A stretch of 64,000 nucleotides of DNA from assembly GCF_020524085.2 (NCBI RefSeq), contig NZ_CP129016.1, positions 1,730,001 to 1,794,000 on the forward strand. The letters are read 5' to 3'. This stretch comes from Halobacillus litoralis. GTDB lineage: Bacteria > Bacillota > Bacilli > Bacillales > Halobacillaceae. Position numbers and translations under genes: made by a program. The notes under the pieces are model-generated. The model was not told the DNA's origin. It made no database searches and was given only the letters and a program-made list of their open reading frames with translations. This document shows positions 53,843-62,732 of the stretch, piece after piece; positions within the stretch are counted from its first letter, which is position 1; each line of letters begins with the position of its first letter.

Positions 53843-54334
53843 ATGACGATCGATCCGGTCATCAATCATATGAAACAGCTTCAGCAGTTGCATGAGAGTC
53901 TTTTGTCTTTGTCTAAAAGGAAGACAGAGGCATTAAAAACGAACGATGTAACAGGAATTCAACAGCTGTTGATTCAAGAAAAGAAGCATGTGCAGGCGAT
54001 TGAAAAAATCGAAAAACAAAGAGAGCATTCTGTGACTCAGTGGGCATCGGAAAAAGGGATCCCTCCACGTGAGCGGACTGTATCCGAACTTATTGAAATT
54101 CTTAATGGAGAGGAAAAAGAGAGGCTTCAGAACGCGTATGAAGCTCTCATTCTCGTGTTAGCTGACTTGAAGCAACAGGAGAAGTTGAACACAGAACTGA
54201 CACAGCAATCGCTGCAGTTCATCAACATGTCGCTCGACCTTCTCCAACCATCGATTCAGTCTGTGAATTATGGTGGAAAAGAAGCTAATAATGGGAGCAC
54301 AGTTAAACGTTCCATCTTCGATTCAAAAGCATAA
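53843..54334 (+). CDS. flgN: Flagellar chaperone FlgN
   Basis: This 163-residue all-helical protein (KQLQQLHESLLSLSKRKTEA, IQQLLIQEKKHVQAIEKIEK) is a FlgN-family export chaperone for the hook-filament junction proteins FlgK and FlgL, whose genes follow. It lies 18 bp after flgM with GAGGAGAA as ribosome site. Confidence 0.88.
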   Translation: MTIDPVINHMKQLQQLHESLLSLSKRKTEALKTNDVTGIQQLLIQEKKHVQAIEKIEKQREHSVTQWASEKGIPPRERTVSELIEILNGEEKERLQNAYEALILVLADLKQQEKLNTELTQQSLQFINMSLDLLQPSIQSVNYGGKEANNGSTVKRSIFDSKA

Positions 54335-54352
54335 AGCAGAGGAGTAACCATC

Positions 54353-55894
54353 ATGGGATCAACGTTTCACGGATTGGAAGTAGCGAAGCGCGGGCTTTTC
54401 ACTCAACAATCCGCTTTATATACGACAGGACATAACATTGCCAATGCGAATACAGAAGGATACACAAGGCAGCGTGTCAATTTTGAACAGACGGGACCCT
54501 ATCCGCCGGCTTCACGAAACCGGCCAGAAATACCAGGACAGGTCGGGAGCGGTGTGGAAGCGGGTTCGATTGAACGGGTAAGAGTCGGGTTCATGGATCA
54601 GCAGTATCGTGGCGAAAGCAGTAAATCCGGCTACTATGACACTCGCTCTAATGCTTTAGGAAGGTTAGAGAGTGTCATGAATGAACCTTCTGAAGATGGT
54701 CTTGCGCGAACGATGGATCGTTTTTGGCAATCTTTACAAGACTTGTCTGTTAATCCGGAAGACTCTGGTGCGCGCTCTGTCGTACGTCAACGTGGGCAAG
54801 CTGTAGCAGAAACATTCAACTACCTATCAAACACAATTCAATCGATGCAGAAAGACGTCAAAACACAGGTTGGTGTCACAGAAAAAGAGATCAATTCATT
54901 GGCGAACCAAATCAATAACATTAATCAGCAAATCGCTGAAGTGGAACCACACGGCATGGTTCCGAACGATTTGTATGATGAACGTGATCGATTGGTCGAT
55001 CAATTATCACAGCATGTGAATATTGAAGTGAAATACGAAGATACACCATCCTCCGCTGATCCACTGGCAATGGGTAAGGCGAGCATTTCGATTGTAGGTA
55101 ACAATGGGCAGCCACTGGATCCACCGGCCACGCTTGTGGATGGAGCAGCGAATGAAGTGAACACCCTAAAAGTCAATTATGACGAGGGAGAAGTTCACGC
55201 AAGCAGTATCCAAGTCGGTGACAGTGCTTCCTATGCGATAGAAGACTTTTCTTCCAAAGGTAAATTGAAGGGTTTGCTTGATTCCGGGGGATATATGCAA
55301 GGTGATGAGAAAAAAGGAAGCTATTCACAAATACTCTCGGATCTGGATAGGATGGCGACAGGATTTGCCCGTGAGTTCAACAATGTCCATACACAAGGGG
55401 AATCTTTAAATAGTATCAAAAACGGGGATGAGGTTCCTAACTTTTTCAATATTGATATGGAAGCAGAAGGAGTCATCGAAGGTGTAGCAGGCACCATTGG
55501 TTTGACTGATGAAATTAAAGCAGATGGGGACAATATTGCCGCAGCTGTATCAGATAAAGCCGGAGACGGAGAAAATGCTTCGAATTTAGCGGATGTCCAA
55601 AGTGAATCGAATGCAGTTTTTGGTGAAGAAACTTCTATGGACAGTTTTTATGAATCGATGATTGGTTCGATGGCTGTAGAGACACAGGAAGCTGAAAGGA
55701 TGTCACGAAATGCAGGAACACTCAAAAGCTCTGTAGATGAGCAAAGGCAATCCGTCAGTTCTGTGTCATTGGATGAAGAAATGTCGAACATGATTAAATT
55801 CCAGCATGCTTATAATGCCGCAGCTAGGAATATTACCGTCGTCGATGAAATGCTTGAACGGGTCATTGATCAAATGGGGCGAGTGGGAAGGTAG
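54353..55894 (+). CDS. flgK: Hook-associated protein 1 FlgK
   Basis: This 513-residue protein has the FlgK N-terminus (FHGLEVAKRGLFTQQSALYT, GHNIANANTEGYTRQRV), a coiled region EINSLANQINNINQQIAEVE with NDLYDERDRLVDQLS, and the C-terminal DEEMSNMIKFQHAYNAAARN. It forms the first hook-filament junction ring. Its middle part is acidic. It is followed by flgL after 11 bp. Confidence 0.93.
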   Translation: MGSTFHGLEVAKRGLFTQQSALYTTGHNIANANTEGYTRQRVNFEQTGPYPPASRNRPEIPGQVGSGVEAGSIERVRVGFMDQQYRGESSKSGYYDTRSNALGRLESVMNEPSEDGLARTMDRFWQSLQDLSVNPEDSGARSVVRQRGQAVAETFNYLSNTIQSMQKDVKTQVGVTEKEINSLANQINNINQQIAEVEPHGMVPNDLYDERDRLVDQLSQHVNIEVKYEDTPSSADPLAMGKASISIVGNNGQPLDPPATLVDGAANEVNTLKVNYDEGEVHASSIQVGDSASYAIEDFSSKGKLKGLLDSGGYMQGDEKKGSYSQILSDLDRMATGFAREFNNVHTQGESLNSIKNGDEVPNFFNIDMEAEGVIEGVAGTIGLTDEIKADGDNIAAAVSDKAGDGENASNLADVQSESNAVFGEETSMDSFYESMIGSMAVETQEAERMSRNAGTLKSSVDEQRQSVSSVSLDEEMSNMIKFQHAYNAAARNITVVDEMLERVIDQMGRVGR

Positions 55895-55905
55895 GTGAAT
55901 GACTA

Positions 55906-56788
55906 ATGCGTGTAACTCAAAGTATGCTTTCAAATAATATGCTGCGAAACTTGAGTGATAGTTACGGAAATATGGGGAAGTACCAGGAGCAATTGTCGAC
56001 AGGGAAGAAAATTTCCCGCCCTTCCCAGGATCCTGTGGTAGCTATGAAAGGAATCAACTATCGCCAGCAAGTAACCGAAGTGGAGCAATTTCAGCGTAAT
56101 ATCGGCGAAGTCCATAACTGGATGGACAATAGTGATGCAGCCCTTGATAAAGCGACACAGGCGATGCAGCGAGTTCGTGAACTGACCGTTCAGGCGAGTA
56201 ATGATACATATGATGAAGGTCAACGTGAAAATATAGCTAAGGAAATTCGTCAGCTGAAGGAACATATCGGATCAATCGCTAATACGAAAGTGAATGATAA
56301 GTATATTTTCAATGGATCGAATACAACGGAAGCTCCTTTTGATATGGAAGATTTAGAAGGTTCCGTACCACCTGGGAACGATCCGGTCAATATCGAGGTT
56401 TCATCTGGGGTTAAGCTTCAGACGAATGTTACACCTGGGAATGTGTTCAATCAGAAACTTTTTGAAGATCTCGAGAATTTCGCATCTGCACTCGAGGGTG
56501 ATACAACCCAGGGAGATCTCGGGGGTTTTATTGAATCATTCGACGGTCATATCGGAAATATCGTTAACGAACGCGCTGATTTGGGGGGCACGGATGAACC
56601 GTGTGGAGTTAATTGAGGATCGTTTGGAATCACAAAAAGTAAGTGCGACAAGAATGATGTCCGACAACGAAGATGCAGATATTGAAAAAGTGATCACGGA
56701 CTTAAAAACACAGGAAAGTGTCCATAGAGCGGCGATGGGCGTCGGAGCCCGGATCATCCAGCCGACGTTGATGGATTTTCTTAGATAA
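55906..56788 (+). pseudogene. flgL: Hook-associated protein 3 FlgL, frame broken at a G6 run
   Basis: The first frame reads MRVTQSMLSNNMLRNLSDSY ... STGKKISRPSQDPVVAMKGI ... NIVNERADLG and then shifts at G6 (56583-56588). The other frame continues ARMNRVELIEDRLESQKVSA ... VGARIIQPTLMDFLR to 56788, the flagellin-like C-terminal helix that FlgL needs for assembly. With G5 the gene encodes a normal ~293-residue FlgL. Loss of this helix would block filament assembly, so a miscalled base is the likeliest cause. Confidence 0.9.
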
Positions 56789-56820
56789 GGCTGTCTCGAT
56801 TTGAGACAGTCTTGTTTTTT
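56787..56820 (+). terminator. Terminator after flgL
   Basis: AAGGCTGTCTC / GAGACAGTCTT around a 5-nt loop, then GTTTTTTG. Confidence 0.85.
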
Positions 56821-56865
56821 GAATAAGCCTTTCATTGCAAGGCACCTTCATGAGGAGGGACAAGG

Positions 56866-57417
56866 ATGAATTTCCCTAAGCTTCAGATGCAGTCCACTCC
56901 AGGACGGATTGGGCTGAGGATTAATAAGCCGGAGCAAACGATCAAGCAGCATCAAGTAGAGCAGTCGATTCAACAACCAAAAGCGGATATGAAAATTGAA
57001 CAAAAGCCTAGGAAGCTAACGATTGATCAGACAAATGCCTGGCATAACCTTGATTTAAAAAATGTATTGGTACGTACAGAAGAACTTGTTGGGATTGCGA
57101 GGAATCTATGGATGGAAGGTCTTGCTCGTGTCTCTCGCGAAGGTGACGAGCTCATGCGCATCGAAAATGGCGGAAATCCCATTGCTGCCCAGGCGAAACG
57201 GAATGCAGGGTTTGATTTTACTTTTTCACCTGGGGGCCGTCCTACATATGACCTCATTCAGATGAACTATCAGTCAGGAGAAGCAAAAATTGATATTCAA
57301 CGGCGTGAACCGATGATTGAAAATAAGATACACGCCCCTGAACATCACTACCGTCCCGGTAAAGTTGATGTGAGGGTGGAACAGATGCCAGATATGAAGA
57401 TAGATTGGAAGGTGTAA
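56866..57417 (+). CDS. yviE: YviE-like protein (DUF6470)
   Basis: This 183-residue protein starts MNFPKLQMQSTPGRIGLRIN and has QAKRNAGFDFTFSPGGRPTY and repeated short strands with KIDIQR and KVDVRVEQMPDMKIDWKV. It matches YviE of Bacillus by position (between flgL and fliW) and character. Function unknown, presumably flagellum-linked. Strong GAGGAGGG site. Confidence 0.8.
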   Translation: MNFPKLQMQSTPGRIGLRINKPEQTIKQHQVEQSIQQPKADMKIEQKPRKLTIDQTNAWHNLDLKNVLVRTEELVGIARNLWMEGLARVSREGDELMRIENGGNPIAAQAKRNAGFDFTFSPGGRPTYDLIQMNYQSGEAKIDIQRREPMIENKIHAPEHHYRPGKVDVRVEQMPDMKIDWKV

Positions 57418-57419
57418 TC

Positions 57420-57863
57420 ATGAGGATCGAAACGAAGTACTTTGGTGCGATTGAGATTGAGAAGGAGGATTGTATTGAATTCCCTGCTGGACTACCAGGG
57501 TTTGAAAGCTATCATTCTTTTGTTCTTTTACCTGTGGATGAGTTAGGTACATATTTTGCGTTACAGTCTGTGGAAGAAGCAGGTCTGTCGCTCATCGTCA
57601 CAAACCCTTATCATTTTTATAAAGACTATGAGTTTGACATCGATGAAGAAAAGTTGGAAATTAAACATCCAGAAGATGTCGCGGTCTATAATGTGGTGAC
57701 ATTGCGAGACCCATTTTATTCGTCTACGTTGAATTTGCAGGCTCCCATAGTTATGAACACGGATGTAGGGACTGCGATGCAGTTGATTTTAAATCAAACA
57801 GAATACAAAACGAAGCATCCATTGATTCCTTCCGGGAAAGGTGATTCTCATGCTCGTCCTTAA
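57420..57863 (+). CDS. fliW: Flagellar assembly factor FliW
   Basis: The ATG at 57420 follows GGAAGGTG. The 147-residue protein ([50 protein letters not shown]) is FliW, which binds either flagellin or CsrA and frees hag mRNA when flagellin is exported. It overlaps csrA by 14 bp, as in other Bacilli. Confidence 0.93.
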   Translation: MRIETKYFGAIEIEKEDCIEFPAGLPGFESYHSFVLLPVDELGTYFALQSVEEAGLSLIVTNPYHFYKDYEFDIDEEKLEIKHPEDVAVYNVVTLRDPFYSSTLNLQAPIVMNTDVGTAMQLILNQTEYKTKHPLIPSGKGDSHARP

Positions 57864-58077
57864 TCGCAAAGAAGGAGAAACTGTTAGAGTAGGAGATGAT
57901 ATCACCATTACAGTGGTCGGTGTAGAAGGTGGACAGGTGAAATTGGGTATAGAAGCCCCTAAAAGTGTGGGAATTCATCGTCAGGAAGTGTATATGGCGA
58001 TTGAGAAAGAGAATGCAGAAGCGGCGAATGTATCTGGAGATTTGCTGAATCTATTAAAAAATGCAAAAAAAGATTAA
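57850..58077 (+). CDS. csrA: Translational regulator CsrA
   Basis: This 75-residue protein starts [20 protein letters not shown] and has [31 protein letters not shown], the CsrA fold. It binds AGGA loops in mRNA leaders and blocks hag translation. The ATG at 57850 follows AAAGGTG. A matching hairpin sits in the hag leader 80 bp downstream. Confidence 0.95.
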   Translation: MLVLNRKEGETVRVGDDITITVVGVEGGQVKLGIEAPKSVGIHRQEVYMAIEKENAEAANVSGDLLNLLKNAKKD

Positions 58078-58100
58078 AAATTTAAGAAGTCGGTCGATAT
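58075..58100 (+). promoter_or_regulatory. Sigma-D promoter of hag
   Basis: TAAA (58075-58078), 14 bp, then GTCGATAT (58093-58100; consensus GCCGATAT). The expected start of transcription is near 58107, inside the hairpin that terminates csrA transcripts. Confidence 0.75.
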
Positions 58101-58138
58101 AAGTAATGTAAAACATTACATAAGTCGGCCGACTTTTT
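58087..58138 (+). terminator. csrA terminator overlapping the hag promoter
   Basis: AAGTCGGTCGA (58087-58097) pairs with TCGGCCGACTT (58125-58135), and GTAATGT with ACATTAC inside it, followed by T4-5. Read-through transcripts form the full hairpin; transcripts starting at the sigma-D promoter lack its 5' arm. Confidence 0.85.
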
Positions 58139-58157
58139 GTTTTGTAACTAGAGGATG

Positions 58158-58171
58158 CCACAAGGATGTGG
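58158..58171 (+). promoter_or_regulatory. CsrA-binding hairpin in the hag leader
   Basis: CCACAAGGATGTGG folds as a 5-bp stem with AGGA in the loop and contains ACAAGGATGT, nearly the optimal CsrA target. A second AAGGAGG (58185-58191) is the ribosome site itself. This is the two-site layout known for hag of B. subtilis. Confidence 0.8.
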
Positions 58172-58201
58172 GGTCACTTATTTCAAGGAGGAATTTTTAA
58201 G

Positions 58202-59819
58202 ATGAGAATTAATCACAACATCGCGGCGCTTAATACGCACCGTCAACTATCAAGTGCTAATAATGCCAATCAAAATTCAATGGAAAAGCTTTCTTCAGGT
58301 CTTCGTATTAACAATGCATCTGATGATGCAGCAGGTCTAGCAATTTCAGAGAAAATGCGTGGACAAATTCGTGGACTTGAGCAAGCACAAACCAATGCTC
58401 AAGATGGTATTTCTATGATTCAAACAGCTGAAGGTGCATTGAATGAAACGCACGATATTCTTCAACGTATGCGTGAACTAGCAGTACAATCTGCCAACGA
58501 TACGAACACTGATACAGACCGTGGTGAACTTCAAAAAGAGGTAGATCAATTATCTAAAGAACTTACACGTATTGGTGACAATACGGAGTTCAATACTCAG
58601 AACCTTCTGGATGGATCTTTAAAGAGTACATTCCAGATTGGTGCTAATGAAGGTCAAAATCTATCATTAGATGTTAGTGATATGAGAGCATTAAGTTTAG
58701 GAGTAGTTAGTGATATCTCAACAACGATTGATTCAAGTATTGCTGCTGCTCCTGGAACTACTTCAGATGTGCAAGATGGAACTTATACAGTAGCTAAAGA
58801 TGGTGATACTTATCAACTTAAAGATACTGATGGTAACGTGGTTGCTACAGGAACTGATGGAAAAACATTCACGGGTACTGGAGCAGATAACGATGGTTCT
58901 ACTTTTGGAGATGATGCAATTACCTTAACGGATACAGCTAAAATTGGAGGTAAGGTCGAGATTGCCTCTGCAACAGTTGAGTCATTTGATGCAGAGCTTT
59001 CCAATACTACGCTTGAAGCGGGAGACTATACGGCTTCTACTACTGAATTAACTGATTCTAGTGGGAATGTTATTGCAACTTCAACAGATGCAACAAGTTT
59101 TACCAATTCATCAGGAGATACAGTGTTATCATTTGGAACTGCTATTACAGCAGATACTTCACTGTCAGTTGGTGGTATAGATATTTCTAGTCAATCTGCA
59201 GCAGATTCTTCCATAACTAAAATCAACGAAGCTATTGAAACGGTATCTGCTGAACGTTCTAAGCTAGGTGCAGTACAAAACCGTTTAGATCACACAATCA
59301 ATAACTTAGGTACATCTTCTGAAAACCTAACTGCTGCGGAATCTCGTATCCGTGACGTAGATTATGCTTTAGCTGCATAAGCTAAGCACAGTCGTCCTGG
59401 CTGGTAACGGCCAGCGATTATAATCGGGTGAATTGCTGGAAACCCCTGAGAACTTTTCTTACCACAACGAAGTTGGAAACGACAAGCGTGAAGGTTGAAA
59501 AAAGAAGAGATTGGGCAATCAGCAGCCAAGCTCCTGTCTTGAAAAAGTGGAGAAGGTTCAACGACTAGGATAGACCACCGTTTTAGGTGATGAAATCCGT
59601 AGGTGAAACAATGGTCATCAGCATTGTGAATCCGAAGTGCCCGACCCCTTTCTGTAAAAGGGTGAAGATATAGTCTGGTCATTTATGAAAGTAAATGTTC
59701 GCGCGATGGCGAAGGAAATGATGAACCAAACGAAACAAAGTATTCTTTCACAAGCTTCTCAAGCTATGCTTGCAAAAGCAAATCAACAACCACAAGGAGT
59801 TCTTCAACTTCTACGTTAA
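58202..59819 (+). CDS. hag: Flagellin Hag, gene split by a group I intron (exons 58202-59362 and 59706-59819)
   Basis: Exon 1 encodes the conserved N-terminal D0/D1 (MRINHNIAALNTHRQLSSAN, DDAAGLAISEKMRGQIRGLE), a ~170-residue variable region, and most of the C-terminal D1 (AVQNRLDHTINNLGTSSENL, TAAESRIRDVD). Read on, the frame ends after nine more residues. Exon 2 supplies MAKEMMNQTKQSILSQASQA and MLAKANQQPQGVLQLLR, the normal flagellin terminus. Splicing gives 424 residues. The variable region holds two related repeats (TDGNVVATGTDGKTFTG and SSGNVIATSTDATSFTN). Without splicing the protein lacks its D0 C-terminal helix and could not assemble. Expression is controlled by sigma-D and CsrA/FliW. 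Confidence 0.92.
59363..59705 (+). ncRNA. Group I self-splicing intron (subgroup IA-like) within hag
   Basis: The 343-nt insert follows a T (exon end GTAGAT) and ends in G (CGCGCG), as group I introns require. Conserved core elements occur in order: AATTGCTGGAAACCCCTGAG (P4 5' side, 59431-59450), GGGCAATCAGCAGCCAAGC (P4/P6 3' sides, 59513-59531), TTCAACGACTAG (P7 5' strand, 59557-59568) and GAAGATATAGTC (P7 3' strand, 59664-59675). CTGGC/GCCAG near 59395-59414 fits P2. The P1 pairing with the exon is not clear to me. No endonuclease frame is present. Group I introns in flagellin genes are, as I recall, known from thermophilic Bacillus relatives. Confidence 0.9.
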
Positions 59820-59827
59820 TAAAGTTA

Positions 59828-59858
59828 AAAAGGCCCTCAATTTTGAGGGTCTTTTTCT
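59828..59858 (+). terminator. Terminator of hag
   Basis: AGGCCCTCAA / TTGAGGGTCT with T5 directly after exon 2. Confidence 0.85.
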
Positions 59859-59971
59859 ATGTACAGAGATAGTTTCATTAATAAACTGTAAATGTTAAAG
59901 GGATCTTATGTGCTGTTGTTAGTTATTATTATTACAGTGTCCATAATTAGTGATAAATCCCCTTAATACGT

Positions 59972-59998
59972 TTAATTATTATCTCCTCTAACCGATAT
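59972..59998 (+). promoter_or_regulatory. Sigma-D promoter of flaG-fliDST
   Basis: TTAA (59972-59975), 15 bp and ACCGATAT (59991-59998) fit sigma-D, 36 bp before flaG. Confidence 0.7.
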
Positions 59999-60034
59999 AA
60001 AAAGAAACTACATAGCAATTAGGAGTTGTTGAAG

Positions 60035-60403
60035 GTGGATGTAAGAGATCTTATTACCCAATCACAACTTCTGCAGAGAAATAATTTACAACTTGGTGTC
60101 CGTTCAACTGTTCAGAAGAATGAGTCAGTAAAGACTGAGAGAATGAATGAAGACTTTAAAGAATACACGACCGATAATCAAAAAGAAAATCTGAAACAGG
60201 CAGCAGAAGATATGAATGTGTTTTTCAAAGCTGTAAATACCTCCTTACGATTTCAGTTTCATGATAAATTAGAAGAATACTATGTAACCATCGTAGATAG
60301 TGATACAGAGGAAATAGTGAAGGAGATCCCTCCGAAAAAGCTGTTGGATATGTATGCTTCGATTGCCGAGCGACTTGGATTTATTGTTGATGAAAAAATA
60401 TAA
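60035..60403 (+). CDS. flaG: FlaG family flagellar protein (YvyC)
   Basis: The GTG at 60035 has AGGAG nine bases upstream; two TTG codons closer to it are badly spaced. The ~122-residue protein has a disordered N-terminus and the FlaG domain (AAEDMNVFFKAVNTSLRFQF, IVDSDTEEIVKEIPPKKLLD). FlaG influences filament length. It starts the fliD operon. Confidence 0.85.
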   Translation: MDVRDLITQSQLLQRNNLQLGVRSTVQKNESVKTERMNEDFKEYTTDNQKENLKQAAEDMNVFFKAVNTSLRFQFHDKLEEYYVTIVDSDTEEIVKEIPPKKLLDMYASIAERLGFIVDEKI

Positions 60404-60415
60404 GCAGGTGATAGA

Positions 60416-61957
60416 ATGAGTGATATGCGCATTGGTGGTCTTGCTTCAGGTATGAATACGGATCAGATTATTAAAGATCTGATGAATGCTGAGAAGCAGC
60501 CGCTTAATAAAATGGAGCAGGATCGTGAATGGCTTACATACAAAAGAGACGCTTACCGTGATGTGAATAAACAGCTTTCAGAGTTAGATACAATGGCTTT
60601 TGACATGAAACTAGAGCGTTCTTATAACTCAAAAGATGTCAGCTCTTCAGGTTCAGCTGTATCTGCGACGGCGCTGTCGAGTTCTGATGAAGGCAGCTAC
60701 AAGATGGAAGTTTTAGAACTCGCAGAGGCTGCTTATAATTACAGTCAAAATGGCATTAGTAACGGTGAGTTCGATCCAGACGATACTCTGGCTAATCAGA
60801 AAGATAATCTAATTAATGGAATAACTCTTGATGATACTTTTTCCCTTACCACGTATGGTGAGGGAGGAGAAGAAACAACCGTCTCTTTCAATGTTACTGG
60901 TAATAAATCTCTTAATGACATTCTGGGTGAGATTAACGACTCTGAACTAGGTGTACGTGCTTTCTATGATAAAGGAGCAGATAAAGTGATGCTCGAACGT
61001 ACGGAAACAGGGGATTTTAATACAGATGAAAGTAAATTTCTCGGAGCGGAGATTGGCTTCAATGGAACGTCAGCGTCTTTCTTGGCTGATACACTCGATA
61101 TCAAAAATGGTAAGAATGACGGAACGGGCTGGGTACTGAATGAAAAAGGTGGAACGGATGCCCGATTCACTTATAACAATTCATTCGAGATGACTTCCCG
61201 TAACAATGACTACTCTCTGAACGGTATGAATTTTACGTTCAATGAGGTTGGCACATCTACCATCTCAGTTTCTAACAATGTTGATGATTCCTTCGAAAAA
61301 GTGATGAAGTTTGTTGAAAAATACAATGAAGTAATTGAAGATTTGAATGGGAAAACAGAGGAGAAGCGGTACCGTAATTTCCAACCTTTGACTGCGGAAC
61401 AAAAAAAGGATATGGAAGAGGAAGAAATTGAGCTTTGGGAAGAAAAGTCTAAAAGCGGAATGCTCAAAGGGGATTCAGTAGTCAGTGGTGTCCTGAGCAG
61501 CATGCGTCAAAATTGGTATGCCCCAGTAGAGACAACTGGGAAATATAACATGGCCTCTCAGATTGGAATTACCACCACATCCAATTACCGCGAGGGTGGG
61601 ATGTTGGAAGTTGATGAGGATCAATTGCGTCAAGCATTAAGAGACAACCCAGATTCCGTTACCAAGCTTTTCTCAGGGACAGACACCAACCCAGGAATTG
61701 TCAGGCGTCTGGAAACCTCGATAGAAGAAGCGACTAAATCCATCGAACGTAAAGCCGGGAAACCTACCAGTTTAGATAACAATTTTATGTTGGGTAGGCA
61801 GATTGAAAGTATTAATGATGAAATGGATTCCTTTCAAGATCGCTTGAATGCTATTGAAAATCGCTACTGGCGTGAATTTGGGGCCATGGAAAAAGCTATA
61901 CAAAAAATGAATTCGCAATCCGCTTTTATTATGCAAAACTTCAGCGGTGGAATGTAA
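60416..61957 (+). CDS. fliD: Flagellar filament cap FliD
   Basis: This 513-residue HAP2 protein has the N-terminal RIGGLASGMNTDQIIKDLMN with QPLNKMEQDREWLTYKRDAY, and the C-terminal EVDEDQLRQALRDNPDSVTK and MEKAIQKMNSQSAFIMQNFS. It caps the filament and folds flagellin subunits. It lies 12 bp after flaG. Confidence 0.93.
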   Translation: MSDMRIGGLASGMNTDQIIKDLMNAEKQPLNKMEQDREWLTYKRDAYRDVNKQLSELDTMAFDMKLERSYNSKDVSSSGSAVSATALSSSDEGSYKMEVLELAEAAYNYSQNGISNGEFDPDDTLANQKDNLINGITLDDTFSLTTYGEGGEETTVSFNVTGNKSLNDILGEINDSELGVRAFYDKGADKVMLERTETGDFNTDESKFLGAEIGFNGTSASFLADTLDIKNGKNDGTGWVLNEKGGTDARFTYNNSFEMTSRNNDYSLNGMNFTFNEVGTSTISVSNNVDDSFEKVMKFVEKYNEVIEDLNGKTEEKRYRNFQPLTAEQKKDMEEEEIELWEEKSKSGMLKGDSVVSGVLSSMRQNWYAPVETTGKYNMASQIGITTTSNYREGGMLEVDEDQLRQALRDNPDSVTKLFSGTDTNPGIVRRLETSIEEATKSIERKAGKPTSLDNNFMLGRQIESINDEMDSFQDRLNAIENRYWREFGAMEKAIQKMNSQSAFIMQNFSGGM

Positions 61958-61979
61958 CGATAAAAGGAGTGCTGGCTAG

Positions 61980-62369
61980 ATGTCTATTCAAGCCTATCAA
62001 AATAACTCAGTAGAAACAGCTTCCCCCGGGGAACTCACTTTAATGCTTTATAATGGATGTATTAAGTTCATTAGAATCGCTCGAAAAGCAATGGAGAATA
62101 ATGAAATTGAGAAGAAAAATACAAACATTCAAAAGTCACAAAAGATCATTCAAGAGCTTATGATTACGATGGACCAGCAATATGCAGTTACACAGGAAAT
62201 TATGCCATTGTATGATTATGTGAACCGTCGTTTAGTGGAAGCAAACACGAAAAATGATGTTGAGATTTTGGACGAGGTCGAAGGACTTGTGGTAGAGTTT
62301 CGTGATACTTGGAAGCAAGTCATTTTAGAGTCGAGAAAAATGCAATTTGGTCAAGGTGGAAATGCCTGA
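61980..62369 (+). CDS. fliS: Flagellin export chaperone FliS
   Basis: This 129-residue protein (SIQAYQNNSVETASPGELTL, MLYNGCIKFIRIARKAMENN) is FliS, which binds the flagellin C-terminus before export. That C-terminus is precisely the segment encoded by hag exon 2, so FliS binding depends on intron removal. The stop overlaps the next ATG (TGATG). Confidence 0.95.
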   Translation: MSIQAYQNNSVETASPGELTLMLYNGCIKFIRIARKAMENNEIEKKNTNIQKSQKIIQELMITMDQQYAVTQEIMPLYDYVNRRLVEANTKNDVEILDEVEGLVVEFRDTWKQVILESRKMQFGQGGNA

Positions 62370-62719
62370 TGGGTGTATGGACTGAGTTTACCTCTATTAC
62401 AAAGAAGCTGGATGAGGTTGTCCATCAACCAGTTAATGAGAAGAATCGAACATCTGTATTAGAGGAAGTGGAGACTCTGTTAGATAAGCGGACAGCCATG
62501 CTTGAACAATTATCAGAACCTTCTCAGGAAGAGAAGTCGATGGTGAGAGAAGTTATGAAACGTGATTTAAAGATCAATCAAAAGCTCGAGTTCCTTTTTG
62601 ACAGGTTGAAGAGCGACATGCGTAATGCAAAAAAACAAAAGTCCAGCAAACAGCGCTACGTCAATCCCTATCAAAGTGTTTCCGGCTACGACGGAATGTA
62701 TTTAGACCATAAAAAGTAG
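62369..62719 (+). CDS. fliT: FliT-like flagellar chaperone
   Basis: This 116-residue helical protein (EFTSITKKLDEVVHQPVNEK, RDLKINQKLEFLFDRLKSDM) ends with NPYQSVSGYDGMYLDHKK, typical of Bacillus FliT. It is a probable chaperone for FliD. The ATG overlaps the fliS stop. Confidence 0.82.
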   Translation: MGVWTEFTSITKKLDEVVHQPVNEKNRTSVLEEVETLLDKRTAMLEQLSEPSQEEKSMVREVMKRDLKINQKLEFLFDRLKSDMRNAKKQKSSKQRYVNPYQSVSGYDGMYLDHKK

Positions 62720-62732
62720 AATAGGTGATTTT

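Noticed and set aside
59363..59705. Insertion sequence or simple deletion at the end of hag.
   Set aside because: There are no terminal inverted repeats or target duplication, the insert has ordered group I core elements, and the exon join restores the flagellin consensus.
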